Assembly (NCBI RefSeq): GCF_900129135.1
Contig: NZ_FQVI01000019.1
Span: 26,403-90,402, forward strand
Direction of reading: 5' to 3'
DNA: 64,000 nucleotides
Source: Lactonifactor longoviformis DSM 17459
GTDB taxonomy: Bacteria; Bacillota; Clostridia; Lachnospirales; Lachnospiraceae
A program made the translations under genes and the position numbers. The notes under the pieces were generated by a model. That model saw only the letters and a list, made by a program, of their open reading frames with translations. It searched no databases and was not told the origin of the DNA. Positions 18,318-27,840 of the stretch are shown one piece after another; position 1 is the stretch's first letter, and each line of letters opens with the position of its first letter.

Positions 18318-18339
18318 ATTATAATATGACAAGGTTGTC
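18318..18339 (-). promoter_or_regulatory. -10 element and palindromic operator of the first ABC operon
   Basis: TATAAT at 18323-18318 (minus strand) has no good -35. The palindrome GACAAGGTTGTC (18328-18339; arms GACAA/TTGTC) lies in the spacer, which fits an activated or repressed promoter. The rest of 18269-18683 holds a short open frame without a ribosome site (18403-18522, plus strand), and the large inverted repeat. Confidence 0.45.
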
Positions 18340-18611
18340 CACTATTTTGACCTTATACCGTAGAGAAACAGAATTTCTCCCGGTAAAGAACATTTATATA
18401 ATGAATATCGCCGCTGATCTGCAGCTAAAGATAAGGCCGCTGGAAATAAGCATCAAACAGCCGGCCATAGGAAATGTTATTCAAAATATGTTAAGAAAAG
18501 CCTCAAAAAAACGCCTGTAAACTGACATACATGCAGTTTCTGTGAGTTTATTTTCGCCTAATATGCTGATTAATTATGGTAAGGGACAAGTTTTCCCTCT
18601 TCCAATAACCA

Positions 18612-18671
18612 GGTGACATAACTGCAGCGCCGGGGGCCACCTCTGGCCCCCGGCGCTGCAGTTATGTCACC
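18612..18671. repeat. Perfect 28-bp inverted repeat, REP-like, likely terminator
   Basis: Two perfect 28-base arms (18612-18639 and 18644-18671) separated by a 4-base loop, CCTC. It starts 12 bp after the ALDH stop codon. The arms are GC-rich in the middle and there is no T-run on either strand. GGGACAAG at 18594 and CCGTCCCC at 18670 flank it, resembling the GGGAC-type ends of REP elements mobilised by IS200-like (Y1) transposases. It would end or stabilise the eleven-gene transcript. Confidence 0.7.
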
Positions 18672-18683
18672 GTCCCCCTCTCT

Positions 18684-20105
18684 TTAATGCTGAACCGTAA
18701 CCCATTTCAATTCCGTATATTCCTCCGCTGAAAATGAGCTGTTCTCCCGCCCTACACCGCTCATCTTCACGCCTCCGAAGGGCGCACGGGTGGAGCCTAC
18801 CACTGTAGATTCATTAATATGCACCATCCCCGCTTCTATCTCCTCAGAAAGGGAGAGGGCCAGCGTGATATCATTGGTCAGAATGGAACTGGACAGGCCA
18901 TACTCATTATCATTGCACAGTTCCACCCCATGCCGGGCATCTTCTGCGCAGATTACACATACCACCGGTCCGAAACATTCTTCATAGAAAATATCCATCT
19001 CTTGGGTGACATCCTTTAAAAGCGTTGGTTCGTAAAAAGCGCCCCTGTGCTTTCCCCCGGCAAGAAGCTTTGCCCCTTTGTTCACCGCATCTTCTATCAG
19101 ACGGTCTAAAACCTGGCACTGTTTTTCGTGAATCAGTGGACCAACGATTGTCTCCGGATCGTGGGGATCTCCCATGACGATCTTGCCCGTTTTCTCCGCC
19201 ATCACCTCACAGAACTTTTCATAGACAGGTTCCTCGGCAATGATTCTGCTGGTGGCCATACAGATCTGTCCCTGGTGGAAATATCCACCGAATACAGCAA
19301 TATCCGCCGCTTTATCCACATCAAAATCCTTTAGTATCAACATAGGGTTCTTCCCTCCCAGTTCCAGGGAGTACCGTTTCAGAGAGGAGGCAGCCTGCAC
19401 GGCAAGCCTCTGTCCCACCTGGCTGGAACCTGTAAGGGCAACCATCCGCACCCTCCTGTCTGCGGTCAGGGCGTCGCCCACCACCCTCCCGGACCCCGGA
19501 AGGACGCTGAGCACGCCTTTGGGAAGTCCGGCCTTTTCAAAGCACCTGGCAATCACAAGGCCGGATAAGGGCGTGCAGGACGACGGTTTCAGAATAAAAG
19601 TATTCCCCATTGCAATGGCGAAAGCCACCTTATTGATTGCCAGAAATAAAGGATAATTAAACGGGGCGATTCCCACCACCACTCCCAGCGGATTTCTTGT
19701 GTAGTAAGAAAGGTGATTGGGGTATTCTCCCTGGATTACCCCTCCCGATATACGGCAGCATTCCCCGGCAGCGGTCCGGATTAGTCCGGTGCAGCTGGCA
19801 ATCTCTGCAGTAATCTTTGTGAGGGAGGATCCGCTCTCGTCAATCAGCCACGGTATATACTTTTCTGCGTCTTCCTCCAGGCAGTCGGCAGCTTTTAAGA
19901 GAATGGCTTCTCTTTCCTTGGCCAGGGAGTGTCCCCAGCTTTTCCGGGCTTCATAGGCGCCCCGAAGGGCCTCCTCCACCTCTTTTTCCCCCGCTGCCCT
20001 CACCCGGCAGAACACTTCTCCCGTTGCAGGATTAACGTTATCAATCCATGCTTCTTTTTCAGGGCGGACCCACTCCCCATTTACAAACAGGTCAAATTCT
20101 CTCAT
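18684..20105 (-). CDS. NAD(P)-dependent aldehyde dehydrogenase
   Basis: 473-aa ALDH-superfamily enzyme, oxidising an aldehyde to the acid. Substrate-binding and cofactor residues: IAPFNYPLFLAINK, KPSSCTP, general base Glu in LELGGKN, nucleophile Cys in GQICMA, and EECFGPV. The closest groups are vanillin/benzaldehyde-type and lactaldehyde-type dehydrogenases. Last gene of an operon beginning at 30216, 11 bp after the transketolase C-terminal subunit. In that setting the substrate is probably the aldehyde released by transketolase; this is inference. Start supported by AGGGGGAAAG. Confidence 0.9.
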   Translation of the reverse strand: MREFDLFVNGEWVRPEKEAWIDNVNPATGEVFCRVRAAGEKEVEEALRGAYEARKSWGHSLAKEREAILLKAADCLEEDAEKYIPWLIDESGSSLTKITAEIASCTGLIRTAAGECCRISGGVIQGEYPNHLSYYTRNPLGVVVGIAPFNYPLFLAINKVAFAIAMGNTFILKPSSCTPLSGLVIARCFEKAGLPKGVLSVLPGSGRVVGDALTADRRVRMVALTGSSQVGQRLAVQAASSLKRYSLELGGKNPMLILKDFDVDKAADIAVFGGYFHQGQICMATSRIIAEEPVYEKFCEVMAEKTGKIVMGDPHDPETIVGPLIHEKQCQVLDRLIEDAVNKGAKLLAGGKHRGAFYEPTLLKDVTQEMDIFYEECFGPVVCVICAEDARHGVELCNDNEYGLSSSILTNDITLALSLSEEIEAGMVHINESTVVGSTRAPFGGVKMSGVGRENSSFSAEEYTELKWVTVQH

Positions 20106-20116
20106 TCTCTTTCCCC

Positions 20117-21073
20117 CTATTTTATCATGTCACGCAAGGCTGCGATAGTTCCCTCCAGGCCGAATCCGTATTTGTCATAAAGCTCCGGTCCGTCTCCAAA
20201 TCCCGGGAATACCTGGGGGATACCCATACGGGTAAACCTGCAGTCCAGATTCTTATCTGCAATTACCTCTGCCACAGCGCTTCCCAGGCCGCCAATGGTG
20301 TAATGGTCTTCCAGTGTCAGGATCGCACCGGTGTCACGGGCCGCTCTCACAATGGCTTCCTCATCAATGGGCTTCAGGGTATGCATGTCCAGTACTCTCA
20401 CGGAGATCCCTTCTTTTTCCAGTGAATTGGCCGCGTCAACAGCCTGAGCCACCATAACCCCGCAGGCTATGATGACCGCATCCTTTCCGGGCCTTGTCTC
20501 GATAGCCTTCCCAACCTGATAGGTTACCTCTCCGGGCTGGTACACCACAGGTTCGCCTTTTCCTCTGGCAAGACGTATATACACCGGGCCGGGATGGTTC
20601 TCGGTAGCCAGCAGCACATCCCTCACAATCCCCGGATCCCCCGGAACGATGAGGGTCATATTGGCCATAGATCGCACAATTCCCAAATCCTCCATGGCAT
20701 TATGGGTGGATCCCCCGGTGGAGGTAAGCCCCCCGTTGGTCGCTATGATGCGCACCGGGAGATTCTGGTAGCAGATATCTGTCCGGAGCTGTTCGCAGGC
20801 GCGCATAGAGGCGAAGGTGGACATTGTGGTGGCATAGGGGATATTTCCCTCAAGGGCAAGTCCCGCCGCCATGCCAAGCATCGTCTGTTCTGCTATGCCT
20901 GCATTGATAAATCTCTCCGGGAATGCCTTTTTGCATCCTTTTACACTGCAGGTACGCATCAAGTCTGCTGTCAGCACATAGATTTTCTGATTTCTCTCAC
21001 CCATTTCCTGAAGAGTATCTCCGCAGATTGTTCTGGATGCCGCGAATTGGCCAAAATTAAACGTTACACCCAT
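20117..21073 (-). CDS. Transketolase, C-terminal (pyrimidine-binding) subunit
   Basis: 318-aa subunit holding the Pyr domain and C-terminal domain of transketolase: LTADLMRTC, the catalytic Glu segment FINAGIAEQTMLGMAAGLA, TNGGLTSTGGSTHNAMEDLG, and the swivel HTLKPIDEEAI. The ATG at 21073 is 1 bp after the N-subunit stop, with AAAGGGGTGAG upstream. Works with the next gene to move two-carbon units between ketose and aldose. Split transketolases sit in dedicated sugar operons more often than in the central pentose pathway. Confidence 0.93.
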   Translation of the reverse strand: MGVTFNFGQFAASRTICGDTLQEMGERNQKIYVLTADLMRTCSVKGCKKAFPERFINAGIAEQTMLGMAAGLALEGNIPYATTMSTFASMRACEQLRTDICYQNLPVRIIATNGGLTSTGGSTHNAMEDLGIVRSMANMTLIVPGDPGIVRDVLLATENHPGPVYIRLARGKGEPVVYQPGEVTYQVGKAIETRPGKDAVIIACGVMVAQAVDAANSLEKEGISVRVLDMHTLKPIDEEAIVRAARDTGAILTLEDHYTIGGLGSAVAEVIADKNLDCRFTRMGIPQVFPGFGDGPELYDKYGFGLEGTIAALRDMIK

Positions 21074-21074
21074 A

Positions 21075-21932
21075 TTACTCACCCCTTTCCTTATCCCAGG
21101 CTGCCCGTATCTCTGCAAGCGCCTTATTCATATCCTCCTCACTGACAGAGCCCGCATGCCAGTCAGGATTATTTTCCATAAAGGAAACGCCTTTTCCTTT
21201 TACCGTCCGGCAGATAACCACTGTGGGGGTATCCGACTCGGGAGAAGGCAGCTGATCCAGAGCATCCACCAGCTGAGCCATATCGTGCCCGTCAACCTCC
21301 ACCACATTCCAGCCAAATGCCTTCCACTTATCCCCGTAGGGTTCCATCTTCATCATGTCTTCCGTAAAATCATCCAGCTGAAGACAGTTCCTGTCTACAA
21401 ATGCAACCAGGTTTCCCAGCTTATACTGATGGGCGTTCAGCGCTGCTTCCCAGGTAGTTCCCTCCTGGGATTCCCCGTCGCCCAGAAGAACAAATACTCT
21501 GTGCTTTTCCTGGTTTACCTTTGCGGAAAAGGCCATCCCGCATCCAATGGGCAGTCCGTGCCCCAGTGACCCGGAAGAGGTTTCCACTCCGGGCAGATTG
21601 ACCTTGCAGGGATGCATTCCGTATGCACTGTTCAGCTGTCCGTAGGTCTTCAGAATCTCATCAAAATCAAAAAATCCCTTCAGCGCCATAGCGATGTACA
21701 TTCCTACCGCACCGTGTCCCTTACTGAGGATAAAGCGGTCCCGGCCCGGCATCCTGATATCTTTTGGGTCTACATGCAGCCCATAGTGGTACAGGGCAAT
21801 CATGATATCTGTCATAGACAAATCTCCGCCTATGTGAACGCTGCCCTCAAAAGTTCCGCACAGTGTGAGCAGATTCACCCGCATCTGATACGCTTTTTCT
21901 TTTAAACTCATTACAACTTGTGTGTCGGCCAT
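21075..21932 (-). CDS. Transketolase, N-terminal (TPP-binding) subunit
   Basis: 285-aa subunit with the thiamine diphosphate motif GDGESQEG...WEAALNAHQY and VDRNCLQLDD. Active-site His in SKGHGAVGMYIA and DWHAGSVSEED at the C-terminus. It contains no Pyr domain, which is encoded by the following gene. AAAGGAGG sets the start. Part of an operon with importer and dehydrogenases. Confidence 0.93.
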   Translation of the reverse strand: MADTQVVMSLKEKAYQMRVNLLTLCGTFEGSVHIGGDLSMTDIMIALYHYGLHVDPKDIRMPGRDRFILSKGHGAVGMYIAMALKGFFDFDEILKTYGQLNSAYGMHPCKVNLPGVETSSGSLGHGLPIGCGMAFSAKVNQEKHRVFVLLGDGESQEGTTWEAALNAHQYKLGNLVAFVDRNCLQLDDFTEDMMKMEPYGDKWKAFGWNVVEVDGHDMAQLVDALDQLPSPESDTPTVVICRTVKGKGVSFMENNPDWHAGSVSEEDMNKALAEIRAAWDKERGE

Positions 21933-21962
21933 ATATATTCCTCCTTTCTGGAATTTGCCTGT

Positions 21963-22973
21963 TTAACATTCTAGTAAAATCTTAGGATATCTGGACTCCT
22001 GAAATAACGCAAAGGCATCCAGCGCCTGTGCCAGAGGAATTACCTTTCCGATAATTTTCTCCGTCTGTACCCTGGGAATGAGGTTAATTGCCCGGGGAAA
22101 CAGATAATGGCTTGTAAATACTGTCTGAATACTGGCCTCCTTCATATAAAGTTTATAGAGATTCAGAGGCATCTCATACGCAGGGGGAAACACTGCAAAA
22201 TATGTTACTTTGCCGCAGTGAGCCACAAGGTCAAGGCATACATTGGCCGCCTTTGGCGAGCCCGACACTTCAAATACGTGATCAAACCCATTTCCCTCAG
22301 TAATCTCCATGCTTCTCTTCTCCAAATCATCATGAAAGGGATCCAGCGCATACTCCGCGCCCATGTCCAGCGCCAGCCGGCGCTTCTCAGGCACGGGATC
22401 AATGGCTGTTATCCTGGCGCCCCCTGCCAGAAGCACCATATTCAGCAGTATGGAGCCTATACCGCCGATCCCGGACACCGCCACGGTCTGTCCATGTTTG
22501 ATTCCCGCCAGATCCATGGCGCGTATGGTGCACACGGAAGGCTCCACCAGGGAATACTTCTTTAAATCCGCATCCGCGGGTATCTTATATACTGCGCTGA
22601 TGTCTGTGACAATATATTCACTGAATGCCGCTACCGGCGCTGCCTGAAGACAGTACTGGGGCAGCCCCTTTTTGCACATGGGGCACTTTCCGCACACTGC
22701 CACCGGCGCCACCACTACCTTGTCCCCGATCCGGTAACCGTAATCCCCGGTTCCTTCTCCCAGCTCAGTTATCACACCCGATGCCTCATGCCCCAGGGGA
22801 ATCCCCGGCTGAGCGCCCAGAACCCCCATGGTCACCATATGCACATCTGTGGCACAAAGAGCGGCATAGGCTGTCTTTATCTTAACCATTCCGGGACGTA
22901 CCTCTGGGATATTCACCTCCCGGACCTCAATCTTATCCTTTGCTGCAAAATACACTGATTTCATTTTTTCCAT
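21963..22973 (-). CDS. Zinc-dependent MDR alcohol/polyol dehydrogenase (copy A)
   Basis: About 336-aa medium-chain dehydrogenase. Catalytic zinc residues: CATDVHM and GHEASGVI; structural zinc site CGKCPMCKKGLPQYC; Rossmann motif SGIGGIGSILLN. It resembles sorbitol/threonine-type dehydrogenases that oxidise a secondary alcohol to a ketone, which could make a ketose for the transketolase. The start is not certain: GTG at 22982, ATG at 22973 and ATG at 22964 are all in frame; I prefer 22973. Second gene of this family in the operon, related to that at 27841. Confidence 0.88.
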   Translation of the reverse strand: MEKMKSVYFAAKDKIEVREVNIPEVRPGMVKIKTAYAALCATDVHMVTMGVLGAQPGIPLGHEASGVITELGEGTGDYGYRIGDKVVVAPVAVCGKCPMCKKGLPQYCLQAAPVAAFSEYIVTDISAVYKIPADADLKKYSLVEPSVCTIRAMDLAGIKHGQTVAVSGIGGIGSILLNMVLLAGGARITAIDPVPEKRRLALDMGAEYALDPFHDDLEKRSMEITEGNGFDHVFEVSGSPKAANVCLDLVAHCGKVTYFAVFPPAYEMPLNLYKLYMKEASIQTVFTSHYLFPRAINLIPRVQTEKIIGKVIPLAQALDAFALFQESRYPKILLEC

Positions 22974-23000
22974 ACGCTTCACCCGAAGTCCCTTTTGTCT

Positions 23001-23031
23001 TTAGGCAGGAGATAAACTACCTCCTGCCTAA
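23001..23031 (-). other. Intercistronic stem-loop after second binding-protein gene
   Basis: Eleven-base perfect arms (TTAGGCAGGAG and CTCCTGCCTAA) with a 9-nt loop, 27 bp beyond the binding-protein stop. No T-run follows on the minus strand, so it is probably an mRNA-stabilising or partial-termination hairpin. The last base pairs place it right before the ribosome site of the next gene. Confidence 0.6.
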
Positions 23032-23057
23032 GAATTCATTCCCTATATTTCACCGCA

Positions 23058-24434
23058 CTATTTGCTCTGTGCCTCTTCTCTGATCTGATCAATGGTTTTC
23101 CACTCAAAAGGAAGCACCTTGCAGTACTGCAGATCCGGATCCTCATACTCTTTCCAGTTTTCCTTTGTGATAGCTCCGTTTGGAAGATCTGATGCGGCCG
23201 GAAGGTTGCTTGCGTCGTATCCTTCCTCAAACATCATATGAATCAGATCCACTGCAGCGGAACCGTTTAAGTTCGGGCTGTTGTATCCGGTTACCAGCAT
23301 CTCTCCGCTCTCCAGATACGGGAACATTTCTTTTCCGCCGTCTGCGGCGCAGGCTACATAGATATCTTTTCCGGGTGTGAGACCTGCATTTTTGATTGCC
23401 TTGATTGCCCCGGCGCCCATGGGGTCACAGGCTGCCATAATTAAATTTATGTCAGAGTTTCCGGCGATAATATCTTCTGCCGCTGCAAGTCCGCCCTCAT
23501 TTGTCCAGTCACCCTGACCCTGGGCAACAATTTCAAAATCCCATTTGTCACTGCTGAATTTTCCTTTATCTCTCAGCTCGCTGAACAGATCATTTGCCTC
23601 CAGGTATGCGTCTTCCTGGCAGGCGTAAGGATTGCCCTGCTGTTCTGCGCGTTTGTACAGAATTCCTGCGATCATGCCGTTGATGCGGCTCTCATCAATG
23701 GTGTGTCCCATCATACCCAAAATCGCTGCTGCCTTAATATGCTGATCCTTGAAGAACTCACCCATATAGAGTCCGGATTCCCAGCCGCCGAAGTAGTTGT
23801 TGGCAAGGATAGAAGTAACCACCGGCACGTCCTCTGCAAAGTCTACACCGGCACCGATAACCGGAATTCCTGCTTCCACCGCTCTTTTTACATCTGCTGC
23901 CGCTGCTGTAACGTCCATAGGATTCAGGATAATCGCATCATATCCGGCTGTAATCATGGATTCCACATCCGCGCTCTGCTTGGAAATATTGCCGTCCGCG
24001 CACAGCATAACCAGCTCATACCCATAATCCTCAGCCGCCTTTGTTGCACTGTCAATCATCTCTGTAAAGAAAGAGCTTCCCATCTGGCCCATAGATAAGC
24101 CAATGGTAAGATTTCCTTTTTGCTCCTTAGGCAGTGCCTTGTCAATATCCTTTCTGTCCTTCATAGCAGGAGATACCAGCCCGCTCAGGGCATTTCTCTC
24201 AGTAAGCTTGTAGATCTCGTGTAAGTCACCTGTATCGGCAGTGTCCTCCGCCTTGGTGTCACTGGCTGCCGTGGTATCGGATTCTTCTGCTTCTGTCTCC
24301 TTCGTTTCTGCTGCCGGTTCTTCTTTCACCTCATCAGAGCTAGCCTTGGTGTCCCCGCAGCCTGCCAGGGAACCTGCTACCATCCCCACTGTCAGTGCCA
24401 TTGCCAATAGTTTTCTTACTTTCTTTTTCTGCAT
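23058..24434 (-). CDS. ABC sugar-binding lipoprotein, extended type
   Basis: 458-aa type 1 periplasmic-binding lipoprotein, longer than the usual 330 aa because of an acidic linker and an extra segment before the sugar domain and extra loops within it (EQQGNPYACQEDAYLEAND). Lipobox Cys26 (LAGC). The Peripla_BP_4 domain starts at LTIGLSMGQMGSSFF, with YDAIILNPMDVTAAA and LIMAACDPMGAGAIKA. Start at 24434 with AAAGGAGAAGG. Ligand unknown; its operon encodes polyol/ketose enzymes. Confidence 0.88.
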   Translation of the reverse strand: MQKKKVRKLLAMALTVGMVAGSLAGCGDTKASSDEVKEEPAAETKETEAEESDTTAASDTKAEDTADTGDLHEIYKLTERNALSGLVSPAMKDRKDIDKALPKEQKGNLTIGLSMGQMGSSFFTEMIDSATKAAEDYGYELVMLCADGNISKQSADVESMITAGYDAIILNPMDVTAAAADVKRAVEAGIPVIGAGVDFAEDVPVVTSILANNYFGGWESGLYMGEFFKDQHIKAAAILGMMGHTIDESRINGMIAGILYKRAEQQGNPYACQEDAYLEANDLFSELRDKGKFSSDKWDFEIVAQGQGDWTNEGGLAAAEDIIAGNSDINLIMAACDPMGAGAIKAIKNAGLTPGKDIYVACAADGGKEMFPYLESGEMLVTGYNSPNLNGSAAVDLIHMMFEEGYDASNLPAASDLPNGAITKENWKEYEDPDLQYCKVLPFEWKTIDQIREEAQSK

Positions 24435-24491
24435 AAATCCTTCTCCTTTCATTTACGCTTTTTTATTAGTGAATTCATTTCACTCCCTTTG

Positions 24492-25487
24492 TTACTGCTT
24501 TTTGTTTCCTATACTTTTCAAGAGAACTGCCGCAATGATGATCACACCCTTTGCAACCTTCTGGGGATAAGCAGCAATACTCAGCAGGTTCATGATATTT
24601 CCTATCAATGCCATAATCAGTACACCGATGATGGTATTTACAACAGATGCCTTTCCGCCCTCCAGATTCGCACCGCCGATAACCACGGCAGCAATTGCGT
24701 CCAGCTCGTATCCGCCGGATACGGTAGCCGGGGTTCCGATGGCTGCCCGGCAGGTAACAAAGATTCCTGCAAGTGCACTGAGCGCACCGCAGATGGTATA
24801 TGCCGCCGCCTTGTAGAGGTTCACATTGATACCGGACAGGCGCACTGCTGTCTCGTTGCTTCCGGACGCTATGGTAAGACGACCGTAGGAAGTCCATTTG
24901 ATTAAGAATACGAACAGCAGAATCACAATCAGCGTTACGTATACAGCAACCGGCACTCCCAGAAGCGGATCTTTAATTTCCGCAAACGCAATAAGAGCAT
25001 CTGTGGCAGGAGTGGACGGCAGACGGATGGGCTGTCCGTTTGTGAGAATGTAGGCCAGTCCCTGGGCCATTGTCATAACAGCCAGAGTGGCAATGAATGC
25101 CGCCATCTTAAAATACGCTACCAGCACACCGTTCAGCAGTCCTATGACTCCGCCCACAAGGGCAGTAATCACAACACACCCGAGAAGTGCGGGAACTGAG
25201 GTAATGCTTTCTTTTGTGAGAAGCAGGGCGATAACCACACTTCCCACCCCCAGAATTGCACCGCAGGACAGGTCAATGCCCCCGGTCATAATGACAAGCA
25301 TGCACCCGATCCCTACCAGGGCATACGGCACCTGCTGCCTCAGTACATTCACAACGTTTCTCTGGGAAAGAAAATTCGGTGACAGGCAGCTGGCAATTAT
25401 AATCAGTAAAACAAAGATGATAATCGCATTGTTTTCCTTAAAAAACTTCTTTAAATTAAATTTATTTGCAACTTTTGCCTCGCTCAT
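24492..25487 (-). CDS. ABC sugar permease (RbsC-like)
   Basis: 331-aa permease with about 8-10 membrane segments: GCMLVIMTGGIDLSCGAILGV, KMAAFIATLAVMTMAQGLAY, ASGSNETAVRLSGINV and IAAVVIGGANLEGGKAS. Start after GCGGAGGATG. Sits between its ATPase and binding-protein genes, 35 bp after the ATPase. Confidence 0.92.
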   Translation of the reverse strand: MSEAKVANKFNLKKFFKENNAIIIFVLLIIIASCLSPNFLSQRNVVNVLRQQVPYALVGIGCMLVIMTGGIDLSCGAILGVGSVVIALLLTKESITSVPALLGCVVITALVGGVIGLLNGVLVAYFKMAAFIATLAVMTMAQGLAYILTNGQPIRLPSTPATDALIAFAEIKDPLLGVPVAVYVTLIVILLFVFLIKWTSYGRLTIASGSNETAVRLSGINVNLYKAAAYTICGALSALAGIFVTCRAAIGTPATVSGGYELDAIAAVVIGGANLEGGKASVVNTIIGVLIMALIGNIMNLLSIAAYPQKVAKGVIIIAAVLLKSIGNKKQ

Positions 25488-25522
25488 ATTCGCATCCTCC
25501 GCTTTTATAATCCTGTAGAAGC

Positions 25523-27019
25523 CTATACCCCCATAGAGTAAGAGATTAGGTTACTTTCCGAAAAGTCTTTCTTATCCAGTTCTCCGGTGACTTCGCCGCC
25601 CCTCATGATAATCACCCGGTCACACATCCCCATAATTTCCTGCATCTCGGAAGATATCATCACAATAGAATAGTTTTTGGCAGCAAAATCATTGATAATT
25701 TTATAGATCTCTCTTTTTGCACCTACATCCACACCCCGGGTAGGCTCATCCAGCAGCAGTACTTTACAGTCTGAGGCCAATAGCTTTGCAATTGCCACCT
25801 TCTGCTGATTTCCGCCGGACAGGCTGGACACATCATTTTCTATACTTCCCACCTTGATAGACAGCTGCTCTACCATATCGTTGATATACGCGGTCTCCTT
25901 CTTTCCCGAAAGCTTCCCGAAAGCTGTCTTAAAAAGCTTCAGACACCCCAGGGTAATGTTATTTCGGATCGGAAGATCCAGCAGTACTCCCTGGGTTTTT
26001 CTGTCTTCAGGCAGCAGTCCTATCCCGTTGTGTATGGCATCCCTGGGGCTTCGAATGGTTACTTCCCTGCCATCCAGATAGATTTTTCCGGAATCCCTTT
26101 TATCCTCTCCGAAGATAGCCCGGATGGTCTCTGTCCTTCCCGCCCCTACAAGACCGTTGATTCCCAGAACCTCTCCCTGGCGGACCTCAAAAGAAACGTT
26201 GCTGACTTTCCCTCTGACACTGATATTTTCCACTTTGAAATTTACCGGTCCTATCCGGACCTCCCTTTTGGGATAATAGTCCTGAAGCTCTCTTCCTACC
26301 ATTTTATTGGCCAGCTCCTGTTTTGTAATAGAAGAGGTCTCCACCGTGTCAATGTAGGTGCCGTCCCTCATAATGGTTATTCTGTCGCACAGCTCCATGA
26401 CCTCTTCCAGACGGTGGGAGATATAGATGATGGCAACTCCCTCCTCCCGCAGTTTCCGCAGCAGACGGAACAAGTGCACGACCTCATTGTTGGAGAGCAC
26501 GGAGGTAGGCTCGTCCAGTATCAGTACAGAAGCATTTCTGGACAGGGCCTTGCAGATTTCCACCACCTGCTGGTATGCCACCGTCAAATCACCTACCTCA
26601 TCCGTTGCTTTTATATCCGAAAATCCTGTCTCGTTCAGATATTCCTGCGCCTTTTTCCGAAGCTCCTTCCAGTTGATAATCTTACTGTCTTTGTTCAGAC
26701 TGTCGATGAAAATATTTTCAGCTACGGTCAGATCGTTTACCAGCATCAGCTCCTGGTAGATAATGGAGATTCCATAGGCCATTCCATCCTTGGGACTTTT
26801 TATATTGGCAAGTTTGCCTCCTATGTATATTTCCCCCTCATCCTTTTCCAGGGATCCGGCCAAAATCTTCATAATTGTGGATTTTCCTGCCCCGTTCTCT
26901 CCCATGAGCGCATGAATCTCACCCTTTCTCACCTTGAGAGAGACGTTGTCCAAAGCCACAACTCCGCCGAACCGCTTGCAGATGCCGCGCATATCTACCC
27001 AGTTTTCTGAATTGCTCAT
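25523..27019 (-). CDS. ABC sugar importer ATPase (RbsA-like)
   Basis: 498-aa fused ATPase. Domain 1: GENGAGKST, signature LTVAYQQ, Walker B VLILDEPTSV. Domain 2: GLVGAGRTE, LSGGNQQKVAIAKLL, VLLLDEPTRGVDVG. AGGAGGTGCGCT precedes the start. It lies 10 bp after the SDR stop, so importer and enzymes share a transcript. Confidence 0.93.
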   Translation of the reverse strand: MSNSENWVDMRGICKRFGGVVALDNVSLKVRKGEIHALMGENGAGKSTIMKILAGSLEKDEGEIYIGGKLANIKSPKDGMAYGISIIYQELMLVNDLTVAENIFIDSLNKDSKIINWKELRKKAQEYLNETGFSDIKATDEVGDLTVAYQQVVEICKALSRNASVLILDEPTSVLSNNEVVHLFRLLRKLREEGVAIIYISHRLEEVMELCDRITIMRDGTYIDTVETSSITKQELANKMVGRELQDYYPKREVRIGPVNFKVENISVRGKVSNVSFEVRQGEVLGINGLVGAGRTETIRAIFGEDKRDSGKIYLDGREVTIRSPRDAIHNGIGLLPEDRKTQGVLLDLPIRNNITLGCLKLFKTAFGKLSGKKETAYINDMVEQLSIKVGSIENDVSSLSGGNQQKVAIAKLLASDCKVLLLDEPTRGVDVGAKREIYKIINDFAAKNYSIVMISSEMQEIMGMCDRVIIMRGGEVTGELDKKDFSESNLISYSMGV

Positions 27020-27029
27020 AGCGCACCTC

Positions 27030-27827
27030 CTATCTCGCCAGCATATATCCTCCGTCTATGGTAAGGACTGCTCCTGTAACCTGTTCTGCCGCCTCGCTGG
27101 CCAGGTAGACAGCCGCAGCCCCGATTTCTATGGGTTTGCCAAAACGCCCGGTGGGAGTGCAGGACAGCCAATAATCCGTCCATCCCTTCGTCTCTCCCTC
27201 ATCCTTCACTCCCGTTACCAGATTGGTCTCTGTATATCCGGGAGCGATTGCATTTACCCGTATACCATACTGTGCCCATTCATAGGCCAGGCACTTGGTC
27301 AGCCTGTCCCCGGCCGCTTTGGCCGCGTTGTAGGAACAGCTTTTCTGGGGGATATTCACAATCCTGGAAGAATTGGAGGTGATATTAATGATCCGCCCTC
27401 CCTTCTGTTCCTTCATCTTCAGCCCTGCATAATGGCACATAAGAAATGTTCCGTTTAAGTCTACGTCCAATACCCGGTACCATCCGCTCAGATCATCTGT
27501 GTCTTCCATCGGGTCAAAGGGAGTGGCAATCCCGGCATTGTTTACCAGCACATCAATTCTTCCGTAATCCTCAGCCACTTTGGCAACCACTCTTTTGGCA
27601 TCCTCCTGCTTTGTCACATCCCCTTCATAGGCCCGGTGGACACCGCCGAATTGCTCTAGCTCTTCTATGGTCTTAGCAGCGCTTGCCTGATTTCTGCACA
27701 TAATAGCAACACTGGCTCCGCTCTGCGCCATAGCCAGGGAGATTCCTTTTCCAATTCCCTTATTTCCCCCGGTTATCAGGACCACTTTCTCCTTCAGGGA
27801 AAATGCATGTTCCAAAGACTCTATCAT
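27030..27827 (-). CDS. Short-chain dehydrogenase/reductase (copy A)
   Basis: 265-aa NAD(P)-dependent SDR of the sugar/polyol type. Cofactor loop TGGNKGIGKG near residue 20, NNAGIA, catalytic triad Ser in NITSNSSRI, Tyr-x3-Lys in YNAAKAAGD, and C-terminal DGGYMLA. The ATG at 27827 follows GAAAGGAGC; longer frames upstream have no ribosome site. Two amino-acid positions of the Ser-Tyr-Lys triad match gluconate/sorbose reductases, but the substrate is open. Confidence 0.9.
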   Translation of the reverse strand: MIESLEHAFSLKEKVVLITGGNKGIGKGISLAMAQSGASVAIMCRNQASAAKTIEELEQFGGVHRAYEGDVTKQEDAKRVVAKVAEDYGRIDVLVNNAGIATPFDPMEDTDDLSGWYRVLDVDLNGTFLMCHYAGLKMKEQKGGRIINITSNSSRIVNIPQKSCSYNAAKAAGDRLTKCLAYEWAQYGIRVNAIAPGYTETNLVTGVKDEGETKGWTDYWLSCTPTGRFGKPIEIGAAAVYLASEAAEQVTGAVLTIDGGYMLAR

Positions 27828-27840
27828 AAAAGCTCCTTTC

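Noticed and set aside
18326..18520. 64-codon plus-strand frame between operons
   Set aside because: No ribosome binding site, no recognisable domain; in a region with only operator and repeat signals.
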